Assembly: GCA_026874595.1 (NCBI GenBank)
Contig: CM049321.1
Coordinates: forward strand, 45,687,797 to 45,751,796
Length of the DNA stretch: 64,000 bases
Origin: Sipunculus nudus
Taxonomy: Eukaryota > Annelida > Sipuncula > Golfingiida > Sipunculidae
Reading direction: 5' to 3'
In this document: positions 23,726 to 35,442 of the stretch, one piece after another
Numbering within the stretch: the first letter of the stretch is position 1
How the letters are laid out: each line of letters starts with the position of its first letter
The notes under the pieces: model-generated
What the model saw: the letters and a program-made list of their open reading frames with translations, nothing else
Databases searched by the model: none
Told to the model about the DNA's origin: nothing
Made by a program: the position numbers and the translations under genes

Positions 23726-24941
23726 ATTGGGCTTACTTAAAGAAAGAACAGGGAATGACAAACTCATTGTGCGCAATGGGTTTATGGACGAACAACTAAC
23801 AATAAAACAAAGTTAATAAAAGGTAACTTAATACAAATAAATTCATTTTCATCGACCATATGTAACAATGAGCATAACATAACTCGGTTCACCATGTTAA
23901 GGGGGCTAATTTTGCATTATCTGCGTTCTATTCTCTGATCTTCCACGTGTCAACTTTTTTTTCTGTGATGCCTTGTTATACTGTCAACTCGTATATAGAT
24001 GTATAAAGCCGAACTACGTGAAAAGACAACTTGTATAATATAAAAACTTATTATGATATTACCAATTGACGCTTGCAAAGCTGAGAAACTCTGAGACAGC
24101 AGATTACACAAGAATAACTTAAACCATGCATGTAAAATCAGAAATATGTCATCCTGCGAACGGATATTAATATACCATACGTGGCTTATTACCCCATCCG
24201 ATCGTATTTTAGTTTTAAAAATGGATGTTAGATGGCGGCACTAAAACAATACATCAACATCAACAAACAACAAACCGATGTATGGACAGGACATATATAA
24301 TATCTCCATGAAATTTTCAATAACAGCTTGTTAATTTACACCTAATATTAGAGCATCAGTTTTATGCATCGTCATGCTTTTCAACTAGTGGCACGATTTT
24401 TACTTTTTTTTATTTGGTGTTGTCGGGTGACCAATTAAAAAGATGCAACTATGCTTTCAAATTTCATTTAAATTGCCGATAAGATAATAAAGTAAAAATA
24501 AGTTAAGGGTATTATTGCTATGCGTGAACCAGTACCGGTGGCCGATCAGAGCCCCCCCCCCCCCCCCCCCGCGCTTGAGTTTGTTATCTCTCATTTAATT
24601 TATTTCTTTTTCCAAGTTAAGCGTATTCAATTTTTTATATCTTTTCTTTTCCCTAGTCAAGAAATCAGTAAGTTATCCACAGTTTATTACTTACTAATTT
24701 ATAAGATGATGACATGTGGGATAAGGTCTGTAATTTGCTCCATAAATAACGATATAACCAAAATATTACTTAATAATGATAGAGGTTGTTTTTCCGCTAA
24801 TACACTCCGCTATGGCAAGACACTGGAAACCCCCTACCCGCCCTAAATCGCATTGGTCTGTGAGTGATCTGTCAGCTCAGTCCGGGTTGGGGTCGGCCAT
24901 GGAAAATATCCCGGCTCCCACAGGTGGGAACACTCGCACCA

Positions 24942-24943
<2 letters not shown>
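23726..24943. other. Intergenic with a C run
   Basis: No gene recognised. CCAGTACCGGTGGCCGATCAGAG then a C run (24551-24570), followed by 'cacagtttattacttactaattt', resembles 20091-20250. It is probably a diverged relative of that MITE. Confidence 0.4.
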
Positions 24944-25004
<61 letters not shown>

Positions 25005-25100
25005 ATATATGCAGTCGGTCCCGTTTAATTGAATATCATATTTGTTCACCGATTATATTCATTAAAGCGGGCTGTTCAAATAAACGGGGTGTTAATCTTC
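24944..25100. repeat. (TA)n tract and adjacent MITE-like end
   Basis: TA tract 24944-25010, followed by GCAGTCGGTCCCGTTTAATTG and 'aaagcgggctgttcaaataaacggggtg'. The composition resembles the pogo-type MITE interiors, but no clean inverted partner was found. Confidence 0.4.
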
Positions 25101-26540
25101 AAGGTTGTAGCCGTAACTATATATTTTGCTATCGGATGGCTTGCGTGTGTTTCTCGTATTATTCATAGGGATCGAAATTATCTGTTTTGGAAATTTTCAT
25201 TTAATGATGTTTCAATTCATTAGCTTATATTTTTTTTGTAATTTCTACTCTTTCTACAGAAAAATACTGTATATTAACCTTTTTTGCATTTATTAAAATA
25301 TATATATAAAATATATTATATATAAAAAATGTTGTCAAAGGTTTAATACGATTCTTCAAGGAATTTAACTTATCATACAACATTTTATTTGTTTCAAACA
25401 AAGCAATAGAGAATTACTGTGCATTCACTTGTTCGTGTATGTTATCTATAAAAAGCAATGCTGCAAAATGGCTGACAGCACAACAATCACGTGTATGTGT
25501 CACGATGTTTAGCAAGATGCCTAAAAGATTTTGTTTTTATATCACGTATTGTCTTTAAAAATACTTTCAGCACGTTTACCTGTTCGTGTGTGGTCTGAAG
25601 AAGACGACCTTCTGGAAAACGTCATCCTTCGCCAGAGATCGTTTCTACTCAAAACCATTGTGAGTACGATACTACGTATAGTGTGCATTGCTGGCTGCAT
25701 ACCGATCACGTGAATATGTCAAAGGTCAATAAGGTGAGCGGCCACATAAAGCCAGGAAAATACAGATTCATACTTCTAATTTACTATAGAAAAACGAATA
25801 GATACTGTTCTCATTATGGATTATATTATGAATTATGAAACATATTATGAAACCATTTATATTTAATACAAAGATTTTTACCTGGATGCCCAATTAGTAT
25901 AGTAAGCCGATTTTAAAAAGGTTCCTGGGTACAGTGAACATTGCAGTAGTATACACATATGATATAAAATACACATATACTATGAAAATACACAATATAA
26001 AAGGCAAATATACCATTCTCATACCAAGTGGACTCGACTCGATAAACGCACCATGGGATAGTGGCATCGCTATGTCCCTCAACACTGCACAGCAGTGAGA
26101 GGGCAACTACCTGAACAAGTCTGCCCAGCGGATCCTCGTGGTGGTGGTGGTGGTGGTGGGGGGGGGGGGGGGTTATGAGCGGGCACGTTCTTTGTATTAA
26201 ATATAAACATAAAAACAGCAACAAACCTCTTTGCCCTGTTGTGTTCCAGTATCGCACGTGTACCCCGACCAATCCTATTGTGCCCCCGAGGACAATAGGA
26301 TCAGTGTCAGTCTTTCGCATGCTCCTCCAGATACGAACAAAGCATAATCTCGAATCTCGTAAAGTCTGGGCTTTTCAAATCACGCCGTTAGCTTCATTCT
26401 AACCACATTTCTCTTATGATCGGGTCACATCCCGTTAAACAGACTGTTGTGAATTTACAGTGTTGTTTTTCTTCAGTGTTATACCGCTCTGGCTTAGTCT
26501 GTTGGCCATAGAGCACTTTACAACGGAGGGTAACTTTACC

Positions 26541-26576
<36 letters not shown>

Positions 26577-28016
26577 CTTTCAGCCCGCACTCGAACTGCA
26601 CCGAAAATTCAGTCGCGTTCAACCATAAATACACATAAATACACAATTAATGAATTAAGATGACCACAGTTTGTATATAAATCAGAGGGATCATCATTGT
26701 TTTCTGGTACTTTTTTTCTTTTTAGCTGGTGACGGTTACGTGTGCCGAGTTAACATTTACCAAAATGCAACTATTTACTGGTAAATAATTGGGAAATATG
26801 TTTGTATTAAATAAGTGGACATGCTGGCAATTAGGCTATCTAGTAAAATTGTTTTAAAATATATTTGCAGAATTTAGGCATTTGCTTACATATAAACAAT
26901 GGCTGTTGTTTCCCAATAAATGTGCTCATTTTAACCTATGCTTATGGTAAAGGTTAACAGAGTTCCCTACATTATGTGTCAAATGAACACTGATTTTAAA
27001 CCTTGTCACAACTCAGTCGTCCATTCAAAACCATGACCAGATATCTGTATTCGGGATCATATGGCTATTTTCCCGCATCTATTTTATACGTTGAATTCGA
27101 TATATCAGAAAAAAATATTACAAATTAAAATTGATTGACATAATCTGATGACTTATGAAGTGCAGTTTTAGAAACATTTTGAATGTTTCAATTATATTTA
27201 AAAATCAAACAAATATGGGCTTTTACTGAGCAGCTAAAAGTGTGAATAAAACCAGCCCATTTCTTGTGACCTGCAAGATGCCATGCAAATGAATTAAGTC
27301 GAGGTGAGGGCGGGGCTTATTAAACCAGACGCTTCGGAGGGGCACTGCCCGTGCCTAATTGGCTGGAGTATTATCCAGTGAGAGCTGGGTATGGTAGTGG
27401 AAGGGCCAGGGGCTGTTCAACACAATCACGTGCATGGAGACAGCACAGTATTGTAATGTATAAAGGTTTGGTAAATTCAACGCAATACATTAGTGTCCAT
27501 TTTGCTTTATATAAACACAGTCATTACAATAACTCATGTTTCTAGATATTTATTTAAGCTTTATACTTAATCAGAGGTGAACGAGGGTTATAAATGTCCA
27601 TAAGAACTACATATGAATAAATAAGTATGTATGAAGTACTAATGTGTTATGAATAAAAAATTAGGTATTAGTTATTTGCTACAAATGAAATTAAAATATG
27701 AAATATCTATTATTTTCATACATCTATTTTTGACTGCCTCATATCTCACTCACGTTGCTACTTCGCCCGAGTATGTAAGAAAGCCTAAGGTCACTATCAT
27801 TCCTAAAACACAAAAAAATTAGATTTAATTACACATAAATTTAACTATTATAAATATGATCATAGTCAATCTGAATAAATATTCTAAGAGGTACTCTGTG
27901 TGATACTATAGATTATTTCATCAAAATGATTATTAGATAATTATCAAAATCATTCTCATAACCAGAAATTTAATAAAAAAAACCCCAAAAAAGAAGCATT
28001 GTTATGCCAGCACCGA
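25101..28016. other. Intergenic, nothing recognised
   Basis: Mostly AT-rich. (GGT)n plus G run at 26137-26171, (TA)n at 26544-26574, and a GC-richer patch at 27300-27420 without recognisable coding. Frames listed by length here cross simple repeats or lack motifs. Confidence 0.4.
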
Positions 28017-28460
28017 TCATAAGCATGCACCGGTTGAAAGCGTAAAAATGTTGATTTGTGATAATGGGCAGTGCGACCTCCAAATTGCGTACGCTCTGTT
28101 TGTTAAGCGCTGCTGTGAAAAAAATATTGATTTGTAATATTTGAAAGTACGACCAACAGATGGCGTACGCTCTGGTCGTGTAGCGCTGCTGTGAAAAATA
28201 TTGATTTTAAATATTGGGCAGTACGGGCACCAGATGGCGTACGCTCTGTCTGTTAAACGCTGCTGTGAAAAATGTTGATTTTTTATACTGGACCGTACGG
28301 CCGTCAGATGGTTTTCGCTGTTCCTTAAACACTTGTGTGAAAAATGTTGATTTGTGATATAAGGCAGTACGACCACCAGTTGGCGAACGCTCTGTTTCTT
28401 TAGCGCTGCTGTGAAAAATGTTGATTTGTGACATTGGTCAGTACGACCACCAGATGGAAA
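28017..28460. repeat. Tandem array, about 75-bp unit, 5-6 copies
   Basis: The landmark CGCTGCTGTGAAAAA recurs at 28108, 28184, 28259, about 28330 (variant) and 28403, a period of 71-76 bp. 'ccaccagatggcgtacgctctgt' is also conserved per unit. On the minus strand two frames stay open through several units (repeat peptides with INIFHSSA), which is a side effect of the repeat. It leads directly into a Helitron-like 3' module. Confidence 0.85.
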
Positions 28461-28837
28461 TGTGCATTGTTTTTGGACCCATAACTTTACAAATTAGGTT
28501 ATACTGAACTAATTTCTGGCAAGTACATAGTGACTATATAGGGGAATAAATATGGTAAATATGAAGAAAGTCAGATGAGTGGTTTTGATATTAGGCAGTC
28601 CTGAAGTGTGATAATATGTTTTCAATGAAAAACTGAGATTTTTCCTGAATGCACAAATTCCAGTGACCCAGTTTTCGGTATGGTAGGAGATCTTGGGGAT
28701 ATCTAACAGTACGCCAACCTTCGGTCTTGTAGGTCAAACGATTTCAAAACGTGCCAGTCTAACGGACGGGCGGACGGACAGACGACGGACAATGGACCAC
28801 GACTATAGCACAGATGACTTATAGTCAGCTGAGCAAA
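28461..28837 (+). repeat. Helitron-like 3' module with terminal hairpin
   Basis: Collinear with 4130-4523. The terminal stem is arm 28809-28818, loop TTATA, arm GTCAGCTGAG 28824-28833, then CAAA (a decayed CTRR). Together with the upstream 75-bp array this looks like a truncated element using a different core from the 335-bp copies. Confidence 0.7.
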
Positions 28838-28984
28838 TAAGCAGGTACACACACTGTGCAAAAGTTATTGTAGGTGGCAACACCGGTCTTGTGTACAGAA
28901 AAGCCATCAAAGATGCATAGACAAGTCAAAATATCAGGCCAATACATCAAATTTCTTTTGAGTCAGGTGCCCTTGGCTGACCAA

Positions 28985-29380
28985 GCTCGGGTGAGGTAGG
29001 CAATTACCCCTGAGTGAACCGGAATAAGCGCCTGTAGCTACTGCACTGAGTGAAATCTTGCCCTGCACCTGGCTGCAATGAGTGAACTTTTGACCTGTAC
29101 CTGGTTGCACTGAGTGAACTCGTAACCTTTTGCAAAATCTGATAGATTTGGCAACCTGTCAAAGCTATAAATAGGTCTAGACTGACCTTTGAGCTGTTAC
29201 ATCAAACATCTCTTGCTTAGGTAAGAAAGGCGGTTGCCCCGAGTGAACTGTGAAAAAATTGCTGGCGCAAGCTACTGCACTGAGTGAAATCGACCTTGAC
29301 CTGCACCTTGCTGCACTGAGTGAACTCTTGACCTGTTGCCTAATCTGCAACAGTCAGCAGTCTGCCAAAGCTATAAATAG
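28985..29380. repeat. Two 206-234-bp units with TGAGTGA and MEF2-type motifs
   Basis: TGAGTGAA occurs at 29011, 29047, 29079, 29111, 29281 and 29317, with a CGAGTGA variant near 29240. AAAGCTATAAATAG occurs at 29161-29174 and 29367-29380. The second copy lacks one roughly 32-bp subunit. CTATAAATAG fits the MEF2 consensus YTA(A/T)4TAR, and TGAGTGA is AP-1-like. Regulatory function is only a possibility. Confidence 0.6.
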
Positions 29381-29703
29381 ACTTAAAAACCAGAGACATA
29401 ATTTTGGCCCGTCGGTAAAACTGTTAACACATACTAAAAGACTTAGGCTACAATTCTTTTTTTAAGCTGACATATTCATAACATGTTTTTTCATCTAAAT
29501 GTTTAAAATAAGAAACGATGCCATTCTTTCAATGTTGATGGTCTAATTATTTTGCAAAAGGTTATTTAAGTAAACATGAACATAGGCCACCTGTGAATAA
29601 TTATTGTGCAATGTTACAGAAGCTGAAATAAGTTTTTCCAAAAAAAAAGACTATTGCAGCCCTCAGTTTCAAATAGGCTTACTTATAGCCACGAGACTTA
29701 ATT
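29381..29703. other. Intergenic, nothing recognised
   Basis: AT-rich with an A run near 29640. No features. Confidence 0.4.
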
Positions 29704-30884
29704 AAGCCATGGGTCTCGACGTTCAGCTGAATTTGTCTAAAAGGATATTTTTTTCAGGACGACAGTCCTGTGACCTTAACTAATGACCTTGTGACCAAAA
29801 AATGAAATCTTAGCACTTATTATCCGTGCACCCACAGTGCTTCCCAGAATTTAAAAAAAATGTGACTCCAGTGACCTTCAACTTTGATCTCTGGTCCCTG
29901 AAAATCAAAATGAATTTACTTAAGTTGTGGATCATTAAAAAAATCAAGTTTGAAGCCAATCTGTAGAATTATCATCAATAAACGAAATTGTGAATGGATG
30001 GGTCCTGTGACCTTGACCTTTGACCCTATGACCTCAAATAGAATAGAATCTTCCCCTACTGGCACGATAGCAATATCTTGAAGATGGAATGTTTGTGATG
30101 AAAAGTTTGGCTTGAAATGCATACATTCTTTTTAAAGAAATGGGTCCTGTGTCCTTGACCTTTGACCATTGGACACTAAAATCGACAAGGTTCTTACATT
30201 AGTGGTGAGCCATATATAAGTCAAGTTTGAAACCAATATGTCATCTGATATCATCTGATAACTAATTTGAGAACAGATGGTCCGTGTGACCTTGATCTTT
30301 GACTTTGTGACCCAAATTCATTTATGCTCTCCCAATACTGACAAGTCAGCTAAATACGCAAGATTGAAAGTTTGGGATGAAAAGCTTGGCTTAAAATGCA
30401 GCCATAAACATTTTAAATAAGAGAGTCCTGAGACCTTGACCTTTAACCTGATGACCCAAAAATCATACGGGTTCTTGCTTAAGTGGTGGGCCATATTTAA
30501 GTCAAGGTTGAATTTGACTTGGAGTTATTATCTGGAAACATATTTGTGTTGATCGACAGATGGACAGCCAGACAGCTAGACAAACAGACAGACAGACAGG
30601 GAGATTACTATAGGGCATCAACTTGTGATAAAAAAAATCATGTTTTGAAACACTAGATGTAATAAAAGCTGAGAAACTGACATGATTGTTGACATTTTAT
30701 TGTGAAAAAAATAGAAAAAAATATTCGTTAAAAAAACAAAAGTACAGGTGGCACCACCACTTTTCGGGAACTAGTCGTGGAATTTTCTAGGACCAGCAAG
30801 TACGATTTGTGCCCTGCTAACAGACGGCCGGACGGACAAAGCACAATTCTTATACCTCAGTTGACTTACAGTCAGCTGAGCTAA
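29704..30884 (+). mobile_element. Helitron-like element with DR1-type tandem core
   Basis: The 5' signature is CCATGGGTCTCGACGTTCAGCTGA (29707-29730). The 3' end is arm CTCAGTTGAC 30856-30865, loop TTACA, arm GTCAGCTGAG 30871-30880, CTAA 30881-30884. The interior repeats 'gtgaccttgacctttgacc' units at about 29765, 30006, 30150, 30288 and 30430. This is the clearest short copy showing both ends around a core in about 1.2 kb. Confidence 0.65.
30014..30167 (-). promoter_or_regulatory. DR1-type motifs inside the element
   Basis: TGACCTTTGACCC at 30014-30026 and TGACCTTTGACCA at 30156-30168 are complements of a GGGTCA-A-AGGTCA pair and a TGGTCA-A-AGGTCA pair. They are carried by the tandem core of the Helitron-like element. 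Confidence 0.4.
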
Positions 30885-30896
30885 AAAAAAAGGTCA

Positions 30897-31850
30897 CTGT
30901 GACCATATGACCATCAGTTGCACAAAACTTGGTGATGACAGTCCTGTTGTTTCTGCGATTGTAATGTTAGTATGTTTACTTTGTCAAATGACTAAGTTAA
31001 AATTCCTGCAACTTGACAAATAATCATCAAATCCAGACCATTTGATTAAACTTGAGAGAGCTCATCTTTGAGATTATTTCTGTGAAATATTGAACTTTTT
31101 GGCTGAATGATTTTAGAGATAAACATTTTCAAAGGTTTTTTTAGTTCCCCCCCCCCCCCGTAAAATGTTAGTTCATGTAGATGGCGCAACAAACATTTTT
31201 GCATAAATTGGGGGATCCTAGCTACCCCTATTCCTGAAAAAAAATTATGGGTTAATGTACTGATGATGGACAAAAAGGTTGATTAAGGTGACGCAACCAA
31301 AACCTCAAGTTCATACTTGACTCTAGTGACCAACCTTGCATAAAAGTTTCTGATGATAGCTCCAGCCGTTTCTGTTTGGTAATTTTAGTGTCCTTTTTGG
31401 CCAAATGACTAAATTCAACTTCCTGTAACCAAACAGATACAGCATCCTAAATCTATATATTTAAAAAGGCATGTATATGGACAAACATTCATAATTTTAT
31501 TTCAGAACCCCTTTAAACTATCACATAGAAAGAGACATAGACACGCTTCACCTTTACTTTATTGGGCTTCATGAAGCTAAAAAACTAGGCTGGAAAGTGT
31601 CAGAGAAGATTTTTATTTTTTTTTGTTGCTTTTTCTCTATAAAATCTGAGGAAATGCAGAGAGCAAAAGTAAAATATATATATTGTTTTTAGCAAAAAAT
31701 AAGCAAAATCCGATAGTTTTTTAGACGACTTTTTTTGCACAAAATTTCGTGATGCAAGCTCCTGCCTTTTTTGAGATAGTATGTAATCACGTACGGATGA
31801 CGGAGGAAGGACGACGCTGCGCCATCGTATAAGCTCACAGGTTCGCTTAA
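30897..31850 (+). repeat. Dispersed repeat family E with its own 3' end
   Basis: Two units ('gtgaccaacct...cttggtgatgacagctc...tttctg...caaatgactaa') at about 30899 and 31324 match the reversed copy at 58740-59080, including the C/G run. The right end, GACGGAGGAAGGACGACGCTGCGCCATCG then TATAAGCTCACAGG, resembles 2280-2335. Confidence 0.6.
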
Positions 31851-32678
31851 AATATCTTATTTATTATCAAAAGTGTAGATGAAGTAACCTATCTATCAGT
31901 CCGAATATTCAAACTCCAACCATAAGGAATTCTTTATATTCCTCATGAATAATTAATGAGCTAGCGATGGAGACGCTTACAGGGAGTAAGATTTAACACG
32001 TGCTCGCTTACCATGGCTGTATATAGCAATCAAGACCTGCCAGTTGTTCCATTAAATGGCTTCAAACTTGCAGAATCCTTACACAGAAAGTCTGTTAGGA
32101 TCACCTGGAAAGTAGTACAAGTCAAAAGGGATCTGCTGATATGAGCTAATTATGTAGCTGACTTGTGAAGAAGGTAATATTCAATGACTCTTACCACAAT
32201 AAAGTTAAAGGCCCTTGAACCCTCATTTACAGCCTCGAACGAAGAGTTGGCTCTGAGCTCTATGATATCTGTTAATCAAACCACAGGATGCTGGCAATTG
32301 CCCATGGTCAATTTACATATCAAGATATCTCCGTTAGGGGATAAAGGTGCTGACTGATACACATTCCAGACAATTCAGAATGATGTGGAGTGTGGTCCCT
32401 CTGACTGAAAACGTTCATATTTAAACGATTAAGTTTTTTTGTTACTGGGAGGCACAGGGTGGCACAAGCTACACTAGGGCAGTAGTGAATAACATTAACG
32501 AGGATCTTGATATCAGCAAGTCATTAACTCGACGAAGACAAATAAAGTTAAGGTGAAACAAGTCTATGTCTATTTCTATGTTCTGTGATAGTTTAAAAGG
32601 GTTCTGAAATAAAATGAATGTTTGTCCATATACATACCTTTATAAAATATATAAATGTAGGTTTGCTGTATCTATGAC
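31426..32678. repeat. Inverted repeat arms about 1 kb apart
   Basis: Arm 31426-31570 and arm 32532-32678 are inverted copies at roughly 85-90% by eye. Landmarks are 'ttcagaacccctttaaactatcac' against 'gtgatagtttaaaagggttctgaa', and 'atggacaaacattcat' against 'atgaatgtttgtccat'. Between them lie a family E end and a relic of the zinc-finger 3' flank. The rest of the spacer has no recognised gene. Confidence 0.75.
31845..31935. other. Relic of the ZNF 3' flank (third copy)
   Basis: 'aaaatatcttatttattatcaaaagtgtagatgaa' and 'atcagtccgaatattcaaactccaaccataa' align with 15521-15600, the 3' flank of ZNF-B. Like the other copies it sits directly after a repeat-family 3' end. No fingers are visible beyond it. 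Confidence 0.5.
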
Positions 32679-32852
32679 CGATGAGAAAACATAGAATATA
32701 CAGCACTTTTACAGGGGATAACCAATGATTATACACAGCAAGAATAATGTTTGTCTATTAGCAGGCAGGATTAGAACTTATTGTGTGACAGGCTTTATAT
32801 AATTTGAGAGAAAATGATAATGAAGGTAAGGCTTATGGAATAACAGATCTAA

Positions 32853-33189
32853 GGCCAAAAAAAATTAAAGGTATGGTTCTCAGGCACCGCCCGCATCAAT
32901 TTTAAACCCCCACATCAAAACTTTTTATTTTGATTTTCAATAAAAACTTTCAAATTTTGAGCTGCTGCCGCTCCGACATTTCTTTCAAGAAGATAAAACA
33001 ATACAATTTCCTTTGTTTCGTAGTGCTTTTACTTATTTAGCAAAATAAAACTGTTATTTTCATGCTTTTCCCTTATCATTTGACATTTTTATCGAAACAT
33101 ACCAAAAAATTTAAAATAAAAAAAGCGCCGCCCGCATTGATTTCTGAAAAAAAAGTGCCTGAGAACCATACCTTTTTTTTATTATGGCC
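32853..33189. mobile_element. PIF/Harbinger-type MITE
   Basis: 337 bp beginning GGCC and ending GGCC. Terminal inverted repeats of about 35 bp include GGTATGGTTCTCAGGCAC and its complement GTGCCTGAGAACCATACC. It is flanked by TAA on both sides (32850-32852 and 33190-33192), the TWA-type duplication of the PIF/Harbinger superfamily. CCGCCCGCAT occurs as a direct pair at both inner ends. There is no coding capacity. Confidence 0.85.
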
Positions 33190-33192
33190 TAA

Positions 33193-34455
33193 TTTATTTA
33201 ATGTTCAACACATTGACTGATCCACAATTAAACTTCATAAAGCAGATACATAAACCAACGTGTCATGTAGTGAAACTACACATTTGTTGTAAATTAAGAG
33301 TTATACAAAAATATACAAATATACTGACAGTGTGTCCCGCAAATGTATGGCATAAATTTATTGCATTTAAAAACAAAGAATATGGAGACCCCAAGATTAC
33401 ATGAGCTAATTCCTGTGCAGTGGGTCTTGGCCATTCAGTTATATCTGTATATGTTGCATCAATGTATAATCTAAGGGCCTTAAAGCTATCCGTGAATGTC
33501 ATCCTACAGGATCATAAGTAGCAGTAAAAAATGTAGATAATATTCAGATTTCAGGCTTTGGGAATGTAAAATGTTAGTTCTTGTAACAAAAAAAACACGA
33601 TCAATTTGATCTTTCTATGTAAATATACCAGGGTACTGATGCCTGGCTGGTAAAAACTGAAGATCTTTTTAAAATGTTACCATCAAGTTTTATTTATTTA
33701 AAGCCATATTTCAAGTTAATGTTTAATTATTTTTTAAAGTATTGTTTATTTTTATTATTATTTTTTATTATTATTTTACATTAAAATTATTTTTTATAAA
33801 GTATTGTTAATGTCACACATGCATGGAGACAAATTATGAGAAAAGCGTGCCGAATTAAAATGTATCTACCTATCTATATTTTCACATATATATGCATAAG
33901 AATGGTCAGGCAAAACCCAGTCACCGACAATGTACAAATGTTATTTTGATATGTAATTGTCACTGTTGTAATATGTAACAGTTATTATTTATATAGAACA
34001 ATACAAATTCCTTATTCTAAAATATGCTCATTTTCCGCGAACAAAAATATTAAATAGCCCACCGAACCAGAAAAATATTGAAACCATACAGTCACAATGG
34101 TTTACGAGTCAATCTTCTGGATGTATTCCTTAATATTATCCACTGTTTCTTCCTGGCTGGGTCACATGGAAAGGAATGTAAACTTAAATCCGATGCCCCA
34201 TAAGTAAATAAGTGACATTAATGAACAGAAAAGGCTGTGGCACCACCTTCCATGCTGAGCTTACCACAATAACTACTGCCCACATAGAAGAGGCTTGAAT
34301 CCCTTAGAATGCAGATTTTTAGTTGTTATTGTGAACATCAAATTAGTTTTTTTTTTTATATCATTGTTGAATTTGTGAATTAAAACTTCTTACTATGTTT
34401 CATTTTCGTAAGTAAGATTTTAATAATTGCTAATGCACATTTTTCTATTTAACAG
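33193..34455. other. Intergenic, nothing recognised
   Basis: AT-rich with A/T homopolymer patches near 33720-33810. No gene or clear repeat was seen. Confidence 0.4.
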
Positions 34456-34615
34456 ACATCACAGAAGAAAGCAATTGAATAATACTAAGAAAAGTGGCTG
34501 TATTACAAGATATATTCATCAGGAGTCTCTTAAATATGCTGGTCCAAGTGGAGAAAGATTTGTGATGGATGAACAAGGTTATATGGAATTCCACCACTAC
34601 CAGAATTCTGTGTAA
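34456..34615 (+). CDS. Possible terminal exon, unknown protein
   Basis: A pyrimidine-rich tract and AACAG acceptor (to 34455) precede an open stretch that encodes a basic start (HHRRKQLNN) and ends GYMEFHHYQNSV before TAA at 34613-34615. Only this frame is open across the exon. No known domain is recognised, and no upstream exon can be assigned. It could be chance. Confidence 0.25.
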
Positions 34616-34710
34616 ACAATAGCAGTAAAATCTCCAGAGTATGGCTTCTTGTTCTTGCTCAAGACAGAGCCTAATAGAGACATATGTTGGTTCAGGTTTA
34701 TACCACAGAG

Positions 34711-34740
34711 GACCCATGGGTTAAGGTGCTCAGCTAAATT
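34711..34740 (+). repeat. Helitron-like 5' terminus fragment
   Basis: GACCCATGGGTTAAGGTGCTCAGCTA resembles the family 5' signature (palindrome with one change, then GCTCAGC). No core follows before a (TA)n tract. Confidence 0.5.
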
Positions 34741-34792
34741 TTGTTTAATCTTAAGTAGCAAATGCAAAATATATTTATTTTACATATATTTG

Positions 34793-34793
<1 letters not shown>

Positions 34794-34845
<52 letters not shown>

Positions 34846-35090
34846 CATTTAAAAGGCTTAGAGGAAATGACCCTGTTTTCTTATGTTAATCAAATAATTA
34901 ATATATGTTTGCGGAACTCATACTGTGCACCTTTTTGGACTATATCATATATGCAGGAGTCTCTCATGTTCAAACATTTGTATCATTATTTCAGCATTAT
35001 TATTTCAACTATGTGACCGTAATATTTATGTGCGTAAAATAACAACTCCATCGGGAATGTATGAAACCCTGTCAATTATCTAGAGGAAGA
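34794..35090 (+). repeat. (TA)n plus dispersed module F
   Basis: The TA tract 34794-34842 is followed by 'gcatttaaaaggcttagaggaaatg...gcaggagtctctca...ggaatgtatgaa', which is collinear with 42058-42285, also directly after a TA tract. The two copies share perhaps 75% of positions. Confidence 0.7.
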
Positions 35091-35319
35091 AAGTGTAGAT
35101 TAGCTGGAGTATAATAATACACGTTGGGCGCATACCAATGCTTTACATTTCTAATTGGTAAAAGGCAGCAGACAAAACAAGCGCAGGGCATATATCAAAG
35201 GCGTTCACGAATGAGAACACTAGACCAGAATGCTTGTACACTGTTTCATAACTTTTATGAGGCCTGTCATTAATAATATGCGAGATACATAGTCCCCTAG
35301 CTTCAAGAATGTATTGGAA

Positions 35320-35442
35320 ATGGCAACCACCACTAAAGACTTTTTGCGTGATTGCGGCTACCATGACTTGTGGCATGCCATGTCTGCGCTGGAGGACAAG
35401 CTGCAGCAGCAAGCTGAACACACCAAATGTCAAAGTCAGCAG
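35320..35442 (+). CDS. Possible first coding exon, unknown protein
   Basis: ATG at 35320 in a GGAAATGG context opens 41 codons containing DFLRDCGYHDLWHAMS and a Q-rich helix-like end, with a candidate donor CAG|GTTATT after 35442. Composition is more protein-like than neighbouring frames. I do not recognise the family and cannot find the next exon. A read-through frame continues to 35544. Confidence 0.3.

Noticed and set aside
23372-23776. Minus-strand frame with long IYIYIY stretch
   Set aside because: It is created by the (TA)n tract and MITE; there is no protein motif. The same applies to frames at 20292, 20395, 24776, 42550 and similar.
28017-28434. Minus-strand repeat peptides (INIFHSSA type) as a novel repetitive protein
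   Set aside because: The 71-76-bp unit is not a fixed multiple of three, two frames are open together, and no start or splice context supports it.
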